A stretch of 64,000 bases of DNA, from assembly GCA_024500155.1 (NCBI GenBank), contig CM044872.1, positions 56,859,460 to 56,923,459 of the forward strand. Direction: 5' to 3'. Source of the DNA: Chenopodium formosanum. Its lineage: Eukaryota; Streptophyta; Magnoliopsida; Caryophyllales; Amaranthaceae. This document shows, piece after piece, positions 32,783-45,522 of the stretch (the stretch's first letter is position 1; every line of letters starts with the position of its first letter). The notes under the pieces were generated by a model. It saw only the letters and a program-made list of their open reading frames with translations, made no database searches and was not told the DNA's origin. The position numbers and the translations under genes are program-made.

Positions 32783-35631
32783 TTATACTATCTTAAGGGT
32801 GTCAAGGAAACAGATTTTCCCTTGACCAATATCATTAACACTAAGAAAATCCAAGAAATCCTTAAAGCTACTTTTTTTGTATGCCTTGGGATGATCCGAA
32901 TCTTCCAACTCAGGAGCAGGCTCCATTTTCTCATCCAACCCCAAACTATGGAGGCTTGCAATGGATATCCTAGTCTTCTGTGAGTTAACGATAGCTCTAT
33001 GCACCACACTTTTGTACAGCCCATTGCTTAATACCTCAAAATGATCCCCTATGTGGACTACCAGGGCACCATTGATGTTGGGCACGAGTTTCCACGAGCC
33101 ATCTTGCTTGTCAACGATTTCAAGCCCGAGAGAATCCTGTAAGAGGATGGTCAAGCAGCTGTAATCAGAATGAGGGGGCAATCCAAGCGCGAGACGAGGT
33201 TGAGGACACGGCGGGTAGCAGTTTGAGGTAATTACCTGCATACCTTCTCCTATTTTATCACTCAGATACGTTGGACCCAAACCAAGACTCTCTGTGATAG
33301 CTCCTGCTAAATCCACTGCTAGTTTTTGCACTTTTGAAGTGTATGCTCCCATGTCTTCCCTGTTATCAGATGCATACATGGAAATTAACCAAAGGATCAT
33401 ATAATATGAAGGCTAAAGATAACATGATCGAATTGTTGACATTTGGTATAATAATTCCGAATTAAATCACATAGAAATGTTGGAGTATAACAGTATACAT
33501 ATATAGGCAATGATAAACTATTTAAAATACAAACTTGTTTTTGGAAAATTTTCTCTCATACCCTAGAGCTTTAACAACCCGTTTGTTAGTCACTAACAAG
33601 AGGTGGTAATGGTGATTTTGCAAATAAAATCCCATGAGAATGTTCATTCGACCACGCATCATTACAAAATGCTATCCGGCCCACCTCTAAAGTCCTAAAC
33701 TGCAGGGTGTATTCTCGTCATATTTCCTTGAATGATTATATAAAATCTCTTCGGAATCTTGATCATTATCAGTTTTACCGCCATTTATTACAGCGCCTAC
33801 TGAATCAATCTTAACACAATTCCCTAAGTTCCAAAGGCACTTTCATGCCTTTTGGAGCATGCAATGGATGACTGAAATACCCTAACAGTAAAGTAAAGGG
33901 TGCCTTATGAGAGTTATTTTTACACCCCCTTGCACCCAATGAGGTCACCTATGAAATCAAGGCTCTATATATATAAAGACAAGTGCATGAATTATTTTCT
34001 TTAAATAATAAAATTCTATAATCAGAAGACATTATATACATCATATAGACCCAAGCTGATGTAATTAGTGCCCCCTTGTTTATCTCTAGGTTCATGTGCT
34101 TGTATATGCTTCTGTTAGACATTGCCATATTGGCATTAGAATAAGAGTACCTTAAGTTTATTTATGGTTGATATAGATTGGTTTATTTATTTCCAAATTT
34201 CATGCAAAAATACATGAATTTCAGTGCATACAAAAGAGCATTTATTTGATCTAAACTCTTTGCCTGGAATTTTCTGTGCTCAAAGTAACCCCTCAAAACA
34301 CAGACAGTCAAATGCATGAGGTCACAAATAATATCTTACGTCCCACAAGCAATAGAAATGGAATCTAGAGTCACACATGCATTGCAACTCTTGTTAATTA
34401 TCTTCTTTCTTTTTGGGCTAAAACAGACATAATATACTGGACAGCTTGAATTTTCCCAAGGTGTTTCTTTAATGTGGGAAAGTACACAGATTAGCCCTCA
34501 GCATGGTAACACCCTCCAAGGGATTTGCAAAAAGTTTATGCAATTTAGAAAATTAAGATAATTCAGATAATATACCTGTAAATTGGTGGATTCTCAGGCC
34601 AAGACTGAACCCAATTTTCCAAGGGATTTGCATAAAGTTTTAAAAACACCCTCCAAAATTGAATCTTTTCAACGCCATCCTTGAGGCTCGTCCCATACCT
34701 CACTGGTTTGTGAACGTCATTTGACATAAACTTCAGTTTCTCATTTGCAGGCAATCCGAAAAACCCATCCACAGCACCAAGTGCTTTGTTCAGGACCGTC
34801 TGGTCTATGCCATGATTAATAACCTGCACATACATATCCATTTGTATGTAATAAGTAAAGGTCTTTGATGCTTTAACATCCATACTGGACAGGACCACCA
34901 TAAATATAGTATCAGACCACAAAACAATTCATGAGATTCATTAGCAAAGTTGCAAGTTATATAATGATCTGTTGATCAATATGTACAACTATGAACACCC
35001 TTATTGTTTCTCTCTTTCACCACATATTATGATGTATTGTGAGCTGAATAAAGAGCTGTACCTGGCTTTGTTCAAAATAAATTCCAATGCTCAAATAATG
35101 ACAGTTACATATGTAGAGTGACTGAGTAGTGAGGCAGGATAATAATATTAGCACAAGTATATAGATGCATATAAGACTTATCAATACCATACCATATAAA
35201 AGCCGTAAAATGTAACTCCAATTCTCAATAAAAGTCACCGCATGATGAATAATTGATCTGCAAGTAAATCATGAGAGTCATCCCTGTTTTTTTTTTCTTA
35301 AAAAATTAAATGACGCCCCTCTCATTTTTTATTTTCTTGACAACTTTCAAAAAATGATATTGTATAAGACAAATCCTATCAAGATAGGTTTACTTACTTG
35401 GAAAATTCCAAAATGGACACATGCTTTGCGAATGCTTTGAATGACAGCAGACCGGTGAATGGGGCTGATTAGAAATCCAGCCAAATCAACCACAGGAACA
35501 TGAGCTTGGGGTGAGTTCAAGGTGGGTTGTTGAGAGGGAGGAACCTCATAGCACTCTGGGACATGTGACAATCTCCTCTCTTGTGCACTTTGTCCAGTGC
35601 TATAACTTTGAGAGCACCTATCACTTTCCAT
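32783..35631 (-). CDS. 2-oxoglutarate/Fe(II)-dependent dioxygenase, flavanone 3-dioxygenase 3-like (copy A)
   Basis: Three exons on the minus strand: 35398-35631, 34576-34823 and 32783-33359, all GT-AG and in phase, encoding 352 aa. The N-terminal DIOX_N region holds HVPECYEVPPSQQP and VPVVDLAG. The C-terminal jelly-roll contains the iron triad H224-x-D226 (PPHSDYS) and H281 (SVVHRA), plus the 2-oxoglutarate pair R291-x-S293 (TRIS). These soluble enzymes (DOXC class) hydroxylate or desaturate small molecules such as flavonoids or hormones; the substrate here cannot be read from the sequence. VRYGTSLKDG and FWRVFLKLYANPLENWVQSW are typical of the group annotated flavanone 3-dioxygenase 3-like. 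It is a tandem duplicate of the gene at 36486-39719, 854 bp downstream of that gene on the same strand. Confidence 0.92.
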
Positions 35632-35755
35632 TATACACCTTGGTTAAGTATATATGAATATGTATTTTAGATATGAAATGAATATAATCAAATAAGTAAC
35701 AATTTGAGACACAGATTTATATGGGAATGAAAAATATAGTTTGAAGAATAGTTTG

Positions 35756-35765
35756 CTATATATAG
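35756..35765 (-). promoter_or_regulatory. Candidate TATA box of dioxygenase copy A
   Basis: CTATATATAG lies about 125 bp upstream of the start codon. Copy B has CTATAAATAG at a similar distance, so the core promoter seems to have been duplicated with the gene. Confidence 0.5.
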
Positions 35766-36485
35766 AAAATTACACTAATGTAGTCATGCTTCTGTAAGGG
35801 TCTAAGGAGAGTTAAAATTATGAACCACAAGTTAACCATGCTTGATGATAAATTCATGCAGCTTAAGCTAAGCTACCCTCCAAAATTTATCTTCTTAATT
35901 AAGTGTATGATGTAAAATTCATAATATCATAGTATGCTATTATGCTTTCAATCAAACAAATATTGTCTCTTCCTATAAACAGAATATTTTTCACATAAAA
36001 TTGTTTAACTTATGTGGTTCTGTATTCACGAGGCTTTAAAATATATTATAAATCAATCATACATAAGATTGAGTAATATTGCAACTATTGTATACATGAA
36101 ACTGATTGCACCTGATCTGGTAGTATAGGAATGATGTAACATACTGAATCTGGCTGGAATTCTCACATTAGTATATGACAACTTGCACATATGCACCTTT
36201 CAGAAATCTATAAAATCATTGATGCTGGATTTCACCAGCGTTCATTTCTACATTATGTCCATGGGAAAACAGCAATAACATCTGAAGAATATGTTAAATG
36301 AGTAAAACTTCATGGAATGAACTGAAACGAAAAGTGGGTAGGATATTAGGATTAGAACCAGTACTAAGTATTTTATAGCATCATTATATTTCTCCGAAAA
36401 AAATAAAATAAAAAAAAATTGAAGGAGTGGCGGTAAATACTTGATTTTAAATTATATGGGTGAATATCTAAAATGGATAGGCTAA

Positions 36486-39400
36486 CTATTTTATTTTAAG
36501 GGTGTCAAGGAAGCATATTTTCCCTTGCCCAATATCATTAGCACTTAGAAAATCCAAGAAATCCTTGAAGCTACTTCCCTTGTATGCCTTGGGATGATCT
36601 GCATCCACCAACTCAAGAGCAGGCTCCATCTTTACAAGCAGCCCCTTACTGTGAAAGCTTGCAATAGATATCCTAGTCTTCTGGGAATTAAGAACAGCCC
36701 TATGCACCACACTTTTGTACAATCCATTGCTTAATACCTCAAAATGATCTCCAATGTGAACTAGCAGGGCACCACTGATGTAGGGCACGAGTTTCCAAGA
36801 GCCACCGTCTTGCATGTCCATGACTTCGAGCCCTGGAGAGCTCTGAAGTAGGATGGTCAAGCAGCTGTAATCCGAATGTGGAGGCAACCCAAGCGTGAGA
36901 CGAGGTTGAGGACAAGGTGGGTAACAGTTTGTGGTTATTACCTGCATGCCTTCTTCCATCTTCTCAGTCAGATACTTGGGACCCAAGCCAAGACTCTCTG
37001 TGGTAGCTCCTGCTAATTCCACTGCTAGTTTTTGCACTTTTGAAGAGTATGCTCCCATGTTTCCCCTATCAATCATGATAAGTTTTACAAAGGCCACATT
37101 TTTTTGTAGTCATGAAAAAGAAATTAAGTTACTTTCTTAATCTCAGAGTTTTCATATCTGCGGTGGTGTAGTTCTTACTGTTGCAATGGCTACCATAATA
37201 AAGTTCAATGTAAAAGTTTATGTTTAAAAAATCAGTAGTAAGAAAATAATCAGTAAAAAGATCATATATCATAATCAAGTATGATGACTACTACTACGTG
37301 CTTACTGCTTAGTAGTATAAGGCTACGAGTGACCATATATTCATATATCATAATCAACAAATCAAGTATGATGGCTACTACCAGTATTACGTGCTAAGTA
37401 TTATAAACCATAAGGCAACGAGTGTACATCCCTCTCCTAGATAATCCCCTACTTAAATATGGTTTGGGATCATAACAATGCGCACTTAGGCCCCCCACTT
37501 TATACTCATTTCTTACACTTTTTTGTTATCCACTTTCATCATTTTTAGTCATATGTAACCACTTTTCTTAATCTTTGTGAGGAAGACCAAAAGCTAACAC
37601 GGTAATTATTTTAGGGGCAGGAGTATTAATTGTATAAGGAAACAAGTTTTGCAGCAAATTCACACCCACAAAGAAATAAGTCAACAGCGAGTGTTGCAGC
37701 AAATTTGCACCCCCAAGATATAATACAAATGAGTACAAAATCCAAATAGAAAACTCCAAATTCTAACAAATGAGGCAATACTGCAAGACTGCAGCCTGCA
37801 GGAATGTATACAAATAAATTAAGGCAAAGATAAATTCCTGAAATTAGGGGTTTTTTTCTCCCTCTGAGGTCACTTCTGGAATCGGGTTCAAGGCAATTAG
37901 GCAAGGCAAAATAAAGAGAGATACATGCACATGATTCTCTTTATTATTGATATCGATCCACAAAACATTCCCTCAAAAAATAAAATAATAAAAAATATTT
38001 TAAATAACATTAGAAAAATCAACCAGACACCAAGCTGATGTAAATGCTCTTCTTCTTCTTTTGAATAGATGCTGAAGTAGATGTATACGCATACACATTT
38101 GCTTAAATATTTTAGTATTAGAGAAAGGGGGTTAATTTCTGCTTGTGGTTTTGAAACAAGCTTCTTTTTTTCCCATGCTGAATTCATTCATGAATTTCAG
38201 CACAGATGAAGGAGCATTTGTTTAATGTTATCTTGCATCTAAACCCTCTTTCATGGCATTTTCTGTACTCTAACGTAACCCTCAAACCAAGACATGAGGT
38301 CACAAATACCACTTATAGTAAATTTTTATTTTTTATTTTTTTTTAAAAAAAAGGGAGTCACATGCATTGAGTATGCAATTAAATAGTGACGGAGCTAAAG
38401 AAACATGTATGGATAAACAGTTTCATTTTCCTCATTCTTTTTTCCATGCTGAATTTTATGTCTATCTTTTAAACTAATTTATTGATTGATTAATCAAGTA
38501 GCGTTTATATCAGAAACATGGAAGTTGAATTCATCACATAAATAAACATACAATTCATGTCTTAGGTAGAGTATGAGCAACATACTTCGTAAGCAATTAC
38601 AACACTGCATTCATCTTTCACTTCATACATAAAAAGGTATATTAAGCACTATCTACACAAATCAGGTGATTGCATAATATATATCCTAAATAATAGGTAA
38701 TACTTTATAATAATGCAATTCTCAAAATAAATATTAAATAACATACCTGTAAGCAGGTGGATTCTCAGGCCAAGACTGAACCCAGTCATTCAAGGGATTT
38801 GCATAATGTTTAAGGAAAACTCTCCAAAATTGAATCTTATCAACACCATCCTTGAGACTTGTCCCATACCTCACTGGTTTGTGTACATCCTTCGACATAA
38901 ACTTCAATTTTTCATCAGCAGGCAAGTGAAAAAACTCATCTGCAGCACCAAGTGCTTTGTCTAAGATTGATTGGTCAATGCCATGATTAACAACCTACAG
39001 CACAATATCTTCTTAGTGTATCATATACAACAATGTAGTATAATAATTAATTTAGCTATTCACCCAAAAATGCAAAATATGGGCATGCTAATTAAAGTCT
39101 TATTACAGGATGATCCCCCTTGCTGGAAGTTTTGCACATCAAACTTTAGAAAATGCATATAGATGTTAACTATCTTAAGCCTTTAGAAGAACTTTTCCTG
39201 AAATACGTTGAAAAAAAAAAACTTCAAGCCGAGCTTTAAGTCTTTAACACTAAAAGTCTCATTTAAGTCACTATTCTTTGACTGTAAAAAAATAAAGACC
39301 TTGAGAAACAAATTTCTCACCTAAATCAGATCACTATCCTTTGACTTGGTAAAAAAAAATTAAATTAGGGATATAGCAGCTGGATATTTGGCTAATACAC

Positions 39401-39719
39401 AAATGCATGAAATAAAATCGTATATATAGGAGAGTGGGCCAATATATCTAATTTTCACACAAAATATAAAGAAAATTAGGTTTACATGGTAACATCCAAA
39501 GCGCTTGCAAGCTTGTCCAATGCTTTCAATGACAGCTAAGCGGTGAGTAGGGCCCATTCGCAATCCAGCCAGGTCAACGACAGGAATCTGAGCTTCGGGT
39601 GAACTCAAGCTGGGACGTTCAGAGGAGGGAACCTCATAGCACTCTGGAACATGTGTCAGTCCCTTTTCTTGTGCACTTTGTCCAGTGTTAAAACATTGAA
39701 AGCACATGTCACTTTCCAT
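36486..39719 (-). CDS. 2-oxoglutarate/Fe(II)-dependent dioxygenase, flavanone 3-dioxygenase 3-like (copy B)
   Basis: Three exons on the minus strand: 39486-39719, 38747-38994 and 36486-37065. Exons 1 and 2 have exactly the lengths of copy A (234 and 248 nt); exon 3 is one codon longer (MQDGGSW against KQDGSW). The product is 353 aa. The iron ligands are H224, D226 and H282, and the 2-oxoglutarate ligands are R292 and S294, all present. The exon 1 end differs between copies (FGCYH here, FGIFQ in copy A), next to the shared NHGID motif. C-termini end FLDTLKIK and FLDTLKIV. Both copies look functional. Differences at GLGPKYLTEKM against GLGPTYLSDKI, and in the C-terminal helix, could alter substrate or stability, but this is inference. 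Confidence 0.92.
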
Positions 39720-39821
39720 GAGGGAATATAAGCAAACAAAAAAAGAAAAAAAAAATAGAGCAAAAAAAATGTTTTGAGTAACAATTAACAAAAGAATGAA
39801 ATACATAGTTAGCAAAAAGAT

Positions 39822-39831
39822 ACTATTTATA
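39822..39831 (-). promoter_or_regulatory. Candidate TATA box of dioxygenase copy B
   Basis: CTATAAATAG on the minus strand lies about 105 bp upstream of the start codon, matching the position of the copy A TATA motif. Confidence 0.5.
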
Positions 39832-42800
39832 GAAAGGTAATATGAAGAGTTGCATGATGATCATATAACTTGTAAACAACAAACTTCAAGCCGCCTTAAC
39901 CATGCATGATTGATAGACATAGTTTAATTCCAGGCTTACTCCTTTGATCATATGCTTTAAGTTGTTTGTTGATTGGAAAATGTAAAACTTGACTGTACAA
40001 CATAGTTGCTTGCACCTGGTCAAGGAGTGTGGCAATGTTGTAAGGTAATGAATCTAGAAACTGACATCAGTACATGTACTACATGACAAACTTCACCTTT
40101 TTCTTCCATGATTGACTCAGGATAAGAATAATACTGGGAATAATACCAGCCCACCGGGCATAGCCAAAACCAGTATTATGACGTGATGCCCAATGTTTTC
40201 CCCAGCAAAGCTTCTTCCCTAGGCATGAGTTGAGCATTTCAACCAATGCCTAACTTCTCATCCAGCACATTTCTACACTCTTCTCACACTTTCAATCAAA
40301 CCACTGTCATGCAGAATTCCGGCGCTGTAAAATCAAAAGAAATAAATAAGCTGACAAAGCGGATTTAATTTAATACTTCATGCTGAATTGATGAATCATG
40401 GCTTGCATAATTGCATATGTAGCCTTTTTCATCATAAGAAATTTGGAAATTTTAAAATCCGCGACGAAAAACTCAAATATGGTACAAACTACATCCTAGG
40501 GCCATACAATATTGTTTGGAACCATGTACAACCACTAGTCAGTCACATAAAGGCCTATGATGGCCTTTAGTTAATTAAGGGAGGTGCATCTGAAATTAGC
40601 TAAATTGAGAATTTATAGACAAATTGGACGGTTTCAACCACTCAAATGGCCTCCCGGGTAGTCATGGGGTCTATGTGAAGCACCCCGAGTGCTTTCCATT
40701 CTGGTTCAGAAAAGTAAAAAAAAAATCATCCAAAACTAAAGCTTATAATTCATGATTTCAGACCAATTTCGGGAAACTTTCACAAAATTGAGCTAAATGT
40801 ATGGGGGGGTCCCCTGGGTCATATAAGTTGATTTAGAGCCATAATAACCCTGCAAATAGCTCTATAAAGTTCCGGGAATGAGTTTGATTCAATAATGTGA
40901 CTAATACAGAACTATGTAGTCACCAATGGCATCTTAGCATCCTGGGTTCCTATTAAGGTGTCAGAGTTATTAAAACCCAAACTCCTTACCCATTATTACT
41001 TACCATACCATTATTTTAATGATTCATGCAGCATGCATCACATGGGTTACTTACATATTAGTGTTTCAGTCTATATTGGTGTTTGTTTGTTTACAATCGT
41101 TCATAATGGAATGAAGCCTTTTTCCGATGGAAAAGTATACATAACAAATGGAACCTCATCTCATGGTATACAACATCAATCATTATTGATGAAAAATGAT
41201 CACACTTAATTTATATTCCTATTTTTTCCCCTATTAATCAAATAAACTACATAACTAACTAAATAAGTATAATGTATTGCACTTCTTAGTATGAGTGATC
41301 ATATTTCCCTAAATCTTGATTTCTATCTACCATTAACCTTAATATATCTAGCATTGGTTTGTTTCCTTCATCTTCTGCAATAATTTTTCCACCGGTCATT
41401 AAACATGAAACAATTCTATGAAGTGACAACAAATCTGTTCAATTCTTGTGCAATTGATCAGATCTGTACTACTAGCACTCTATGAGTAGATTAGTTGAGT
41501 GACTAGACTGAGACTCTCTTTATCTGTATGCATCAGATAACTAACCCGAACTTATTTTCCTACTCATCATAATTGGTTAGGACGAAAATAAAATGATTAT
41601 ATTGAATTATTGCTTCTATTCCTTTCGTTATTTGTATTATTATTGTTGCTTTTATTACTATTTTTGTGGCTGCTGCAATAAATGTTTAACTTTAAAAGGA
41701 ACAAACCACTATTATGTTTTATAAAAAAATTATGCTGGTTTTTAGGAAATAGTCTCGACTTAATTTGATTGATAAGAGGTAATCCTATTATACATCTTCC
41801 CAAACCTATCATAGTTGTGATGGATTGTTTTGTTTATTGCTCCCAATGTCCTATTTTCCAGTACTGAAAAGTGAAAACCAGAATTATGACACTTCAAAAG
41901 TTAGTATCTCCATCTCTTTCCCCTAACTATTACAATCATATTAATAGGAAATACTAGACCATCCACTCTAAAAATCCAGTTAAATAAATGAGATTGCATG
42001 CATTCAGATATGACCTATAGTTTTAGAATAGTACAGAGATATTCCTCTTCTTAGTTTGACTAACAAGTGGTACAGTACACAATCTGCAGAAAAGTTGGGA
42101 ACTAACATACAACTCAAACTCAAAAATCTACGTCATTCCAAACCTGGGTATTATCATGATTCCCAAGTCTTACGATCATAGCTCAAAAACATTAAAATAC
42201 AGACAGAAATAGTTGAGGGTATTTGCCTATTTTCTCACATCACATGGGCAACTTTTGAAGGTATGTAAAAGAAGTTGGATAAGTGTAACTTACAAGAGAC
42301 TCCGATGCTTGATCCCAGAATTCCACTTCCAGAGCTAACATGTGACTAAATGGATTGTCATACTTCAATGGAAGCATTTTAGAACCCAAGGTAAGTTACC
42401 TAACACAAAGACGCACAATAATAATTCAAAACTAACAAATCAACAGCGAATATAAGCTGCAATCATAGCCAAAATATCATATATGATCCATTATTTAAGG
42501 CATTTACAGTACAACCAGCTAAAAATCACAACAGATCCCAAGTTCGATGTAAACTTTCTTTACATTGAACAGAAGGTAGCTAATTAAAGAAACTTCCATA
42601 ATGCTTCATATGTAGGGAAGGTCAATGGAAAGGCCAAGGGGCTTGGAAGAATAAAGACAAAACAATCAAATACAGAATTCTGGTGAACATTTATAGCATT
42701 TGCCTAAATCAAGTTCTAGCATTCAACTTCCACATATTATATCTGACAAAACAGAAGAAATTAATATAAGAATATGCAAACCACCAATGTGAGAAGCATC

Positions 42801-43260
42801 AACCATTTAGATACCAATTCTGGCAATGTATTCATTTTTTTTCCCTCATTTTCTGTAATTACTCTTCCACCAATCATTCAACATAAAAATTTAAAATAGC
42901 TTCTGTTGTGCAATTGATTAGCAGAATGCATCAGAATATTAACCACGCTTAAATTTGATTTCCCATTCATCAACAATTGTAGTTTGTAAAGTGGTAACGA
43001 AATGATTCGTAAGCTCCAACAACGTGAACACCCCCACCCCCTCATAGCATCACGAAAAAAATTGTCCAACCAAAAATCATGCTCATACAAGATATTGCAC
43101 AATATGCTTCCTGCCTTTTCTAGAGCTAAAACTAAAGATAAGTTGAGAAGATATGTCAAGATAAAATAACAACATCCAGCAAACACAGATTCAAAAACCT
43201 ATCACGTCCTCAAAGCAAAACGTCACTTTTGACTTTCAAAATTGATGGTGACCACAACAG
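39832..43260. other. Gene-poor region upstream of dioxygenase copy B
   Basis: The first roughly 480 bp are the copy B promoter and resemble the copy A upstream region. Beyond that, no ORF, repeat or known element could be supported. The sequence is unremarkable AT-rich DNA. Confidence 0.55.
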
Positions 43261-43267
43261 CGTTAGT

Positions 43268-43560
43268 ATAACTATACTACCCCAATTGTTCACCAAGCTC
43301 CTGTTTTGAGCATGGTATGGAAGGGGAGATGGGTCGGATGTACACAATTTTACCCTCGTGATCACATATTGGTTAATATTTCCCAATTGACATTAATTCA
43401 ATAAGCTTACTAACTTCCACCACAAATTAGTCAAACAATTTTGTCGGGGGAGGGTCGGATGTACACAATCTTACCCTTGCATTCACTGATTGGTTATTTC
43501 CAATTGACTTTACTTCAATAAGCTTAATAAGTTTGACCACAAATTTGTCCAACAATTTTA
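43268..43560 (-). mobile_element. SINE 3' fragment with a partial tandem copy
   Basis: On the minus strand, GTGTACATCCGACCC within a GGGTAA... context, followed by GGAGCTTGGTGAACAATTGG, resembles the body of a widespread plant SINE type (GTACATCCGACCC then GGGAGC). The GGGTCGGATGTACACAAT block recurs 121 bp apart at 43,331 and 43,452, with similar following sequence (CAATTGAC, TTCAATAAGCTTA). So part of it is tandemly duplicated. Confidence 0.5.
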
Positions 43561-44214
43561 TCAATTTAATGATACGAGTACTATAAGTGCCATAGTTTTC
43601 ATTTATGAAACATTTCAGTAAGATTACAAACAGACTATTCATACTATAACAAAATTAATGTTCAAAGTTGACAAATTTTGTAATAACACAGATATGTTCA
43701 TAAATCATAGCATAATACAAGGTTTTATACCAAGTATAATGGGAATTAGATTCAATGCAATAAAAAAATTTCAGAACAACAAGATGAAATCAAAAGAGCT
43801 GAAAAATTACAAATCATAGAACATAATTTGAAAAATTAGGGATTCCGGGCAACATTATACGAGTATAATTTGTGAGAAGAATTAGTTACCTACAAATCGC
43901 TTAAGTAACAAAACTTGATCGAATTCTTAAAAAGACGAATGCAAATACAGTCTTTAATCTGATTAATGCACTTTAAAGAGAACAATTTGGCGACACTAGG
44001 TTTTGTAGAACATGGCGGGAAAGTGGTTTGTCATCATCAATCATAATTTTTGAGGACTGATGAGACTGTCCCAGTTTTTTCTAGTCGACAGAAAACTAGA
44101 AAACGGATAAAGAGGTAAAACTGTAATATTGTGGATGAAACACTTATTACCAATAGCGGTTTTGATGTTGGTGGTTTTACATATGAACAGTGCAAAGTTA
44201 TCTCATATAATTAC

Positions 44215-44312
44215 CGGGGCTTAGCTCAAACTACATTGGGATTCGACAAGATACCGTTAGGATACACTGAGACTCGAACTCGAGATCTTGCGCCAACTCT
44301 CGTTGGTTAAAA
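44215..44312 (-). mobile_element. tRNA-like SINE fragment
   Basis: The minus strand contains box B-like GAGTTCGAGTCTC (about 44,270-44,282) preceded by GAGAGTTGGCGCAAG, a plausible box A region. The layout resembles a SINE head, but the boundaries are unclear. Confidence 0.4.
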
Positions 44313-44329
44313 AATCTTAAATGAATATG

Positions 44330-44490
44330 AGAATTAAAGATATAGATTTGGTTTACTTAGAAGAGATCTTACATTATTATACTACAAAGTATGAATATTG
44401 GTATGACGATAGTTGGCAAGTCGAAGTCGTCTATCGAGAAGCAAATCAAGCCGCAGATTGGCTTGCAAATCATACGCACCAAAAAAATAA
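44330..44490 (+). pseudogene. LINE-derived RNase H-like (RVT_3) fragment
   Basis: The frame contains WQVEVVYREANQAADWLANH, the conserved C-terminal core of the plant RVT_3 RNase H-like domain found in L1-type LINEs (V.REAN.AAD.LA). Only about 50 residues remain, with no RT nearby, so it is a relic. Confidence 0.6.
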
Positions 44491-44525
44491 TGATTATTGG
44501 TTACGGAGTAATGACATTTTATATA

Positions 44526-44744
44526 CTACCTCTGTTTCACATTTTTTGCAAATTTGAAGGGTGTACGGATTCCTAAGCAAAATTTATTTGCGAGTGTAAG
44601 ATAGAGAGAGAAAAATATGAATGCATGTGATGAGGAGATAGATAGAAAGAAATGACAACCTAAAAAGGAAAGAAAACATTAGTTGTAAATAATGTGTAGC
44701 ATCCATTTTTGGCAAAAGTTGCAAAAAATATAAAATGGAGGTAG
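44526..44744. mobile_element. Stowaway MITE
   Basis: The ends are CTACCTCTGTTTCACATTTT and its imperfect inverse AAAATGGAGGTAG, flanked by TA (44524-44525 and 44745-44746). TTGCAA motifs are inverted next to each end. The 219-bp length and TA duplication fit Stowaway. Confidence 0.75.
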
Positions 44745-44746
44745 TA

Positions 44747-45522
44747 ATAAAATCTTATAGTAACAAGGATGCACTAATCTTGTTTTCAATGAGACTGTCT
44801 CACACTAATTTATTAAAAAAAGTTAAAATTTAGACTAAAGGACAAGAGCACCTTTAAAGTAAGAGCCACTCCAATCTCACACTTGAGTATGAATTTGATA
44901 GATCACCACCTCTAGATTTTTATATGAATTTGGTTCTCAACAATTAAGCTAAATCCAAAAGCACCATGGAAATGAAATCCAATTTTCAAAATAGGAAGCT
45001 TAAGTGAGCATAGTAGTATCAGGATACATATTATAGAGCTTTTTATGCTACAAGCTTGAAAATTTGTACAATAATAGTAGCAACAGTAGTGATCATCCAT
45101 GGGCAATCCACCAGCCTAAACACAAGGAAAACAGCTTGTACAAAGATAACTAACCAGTCTGAACGTCGCTCCTGCATTTAAGCTGTTAACTTCAAGCAAG
45201 TATGAGATTGTAAATATTCACGTGGCTAGATGGTTAAGAATGAGATCATAATTAAGCAAGAAGTGGAGCAAAAAGATTAAAGATAATGAAGGATTACAAA
45301 ATGAATGAACAACGCCATAAACTTTAAAATTTTGATACATCCTACATATAAGAAAAGAGTATTGTTGTATAACAAAACAGTAGGTCATAATTTACAGAGC
45401 TACAGAATTGGCAGGCATGGCAGTTAGGCATCACTTTCCTTTGATCTTCGAGACTGGTCTGGTATCTATTGAGTGTACAAACAGGAGGTGAAAGAAATAC
45501 TTTATAACATGTCAAAAAAAAC
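44747..45522. other. Spacer downstream of the GT47 gene
   Basis: This probably includes the 3' UTR of the exostosin-family gene on the minus strand. No other feature is seen. Confidence 0.5.

Noticed and set aside
41597..43186. Several 70-100-codon ORFs
   Set aside because: They have AT-rich composition, no motifs and no plausible splice partners.
44215..44312. A functional tRNA gene
   Set aside because: Only box A/B-like motifs are visible and no cloverleaf could be drawn; a SINE head is more likely.
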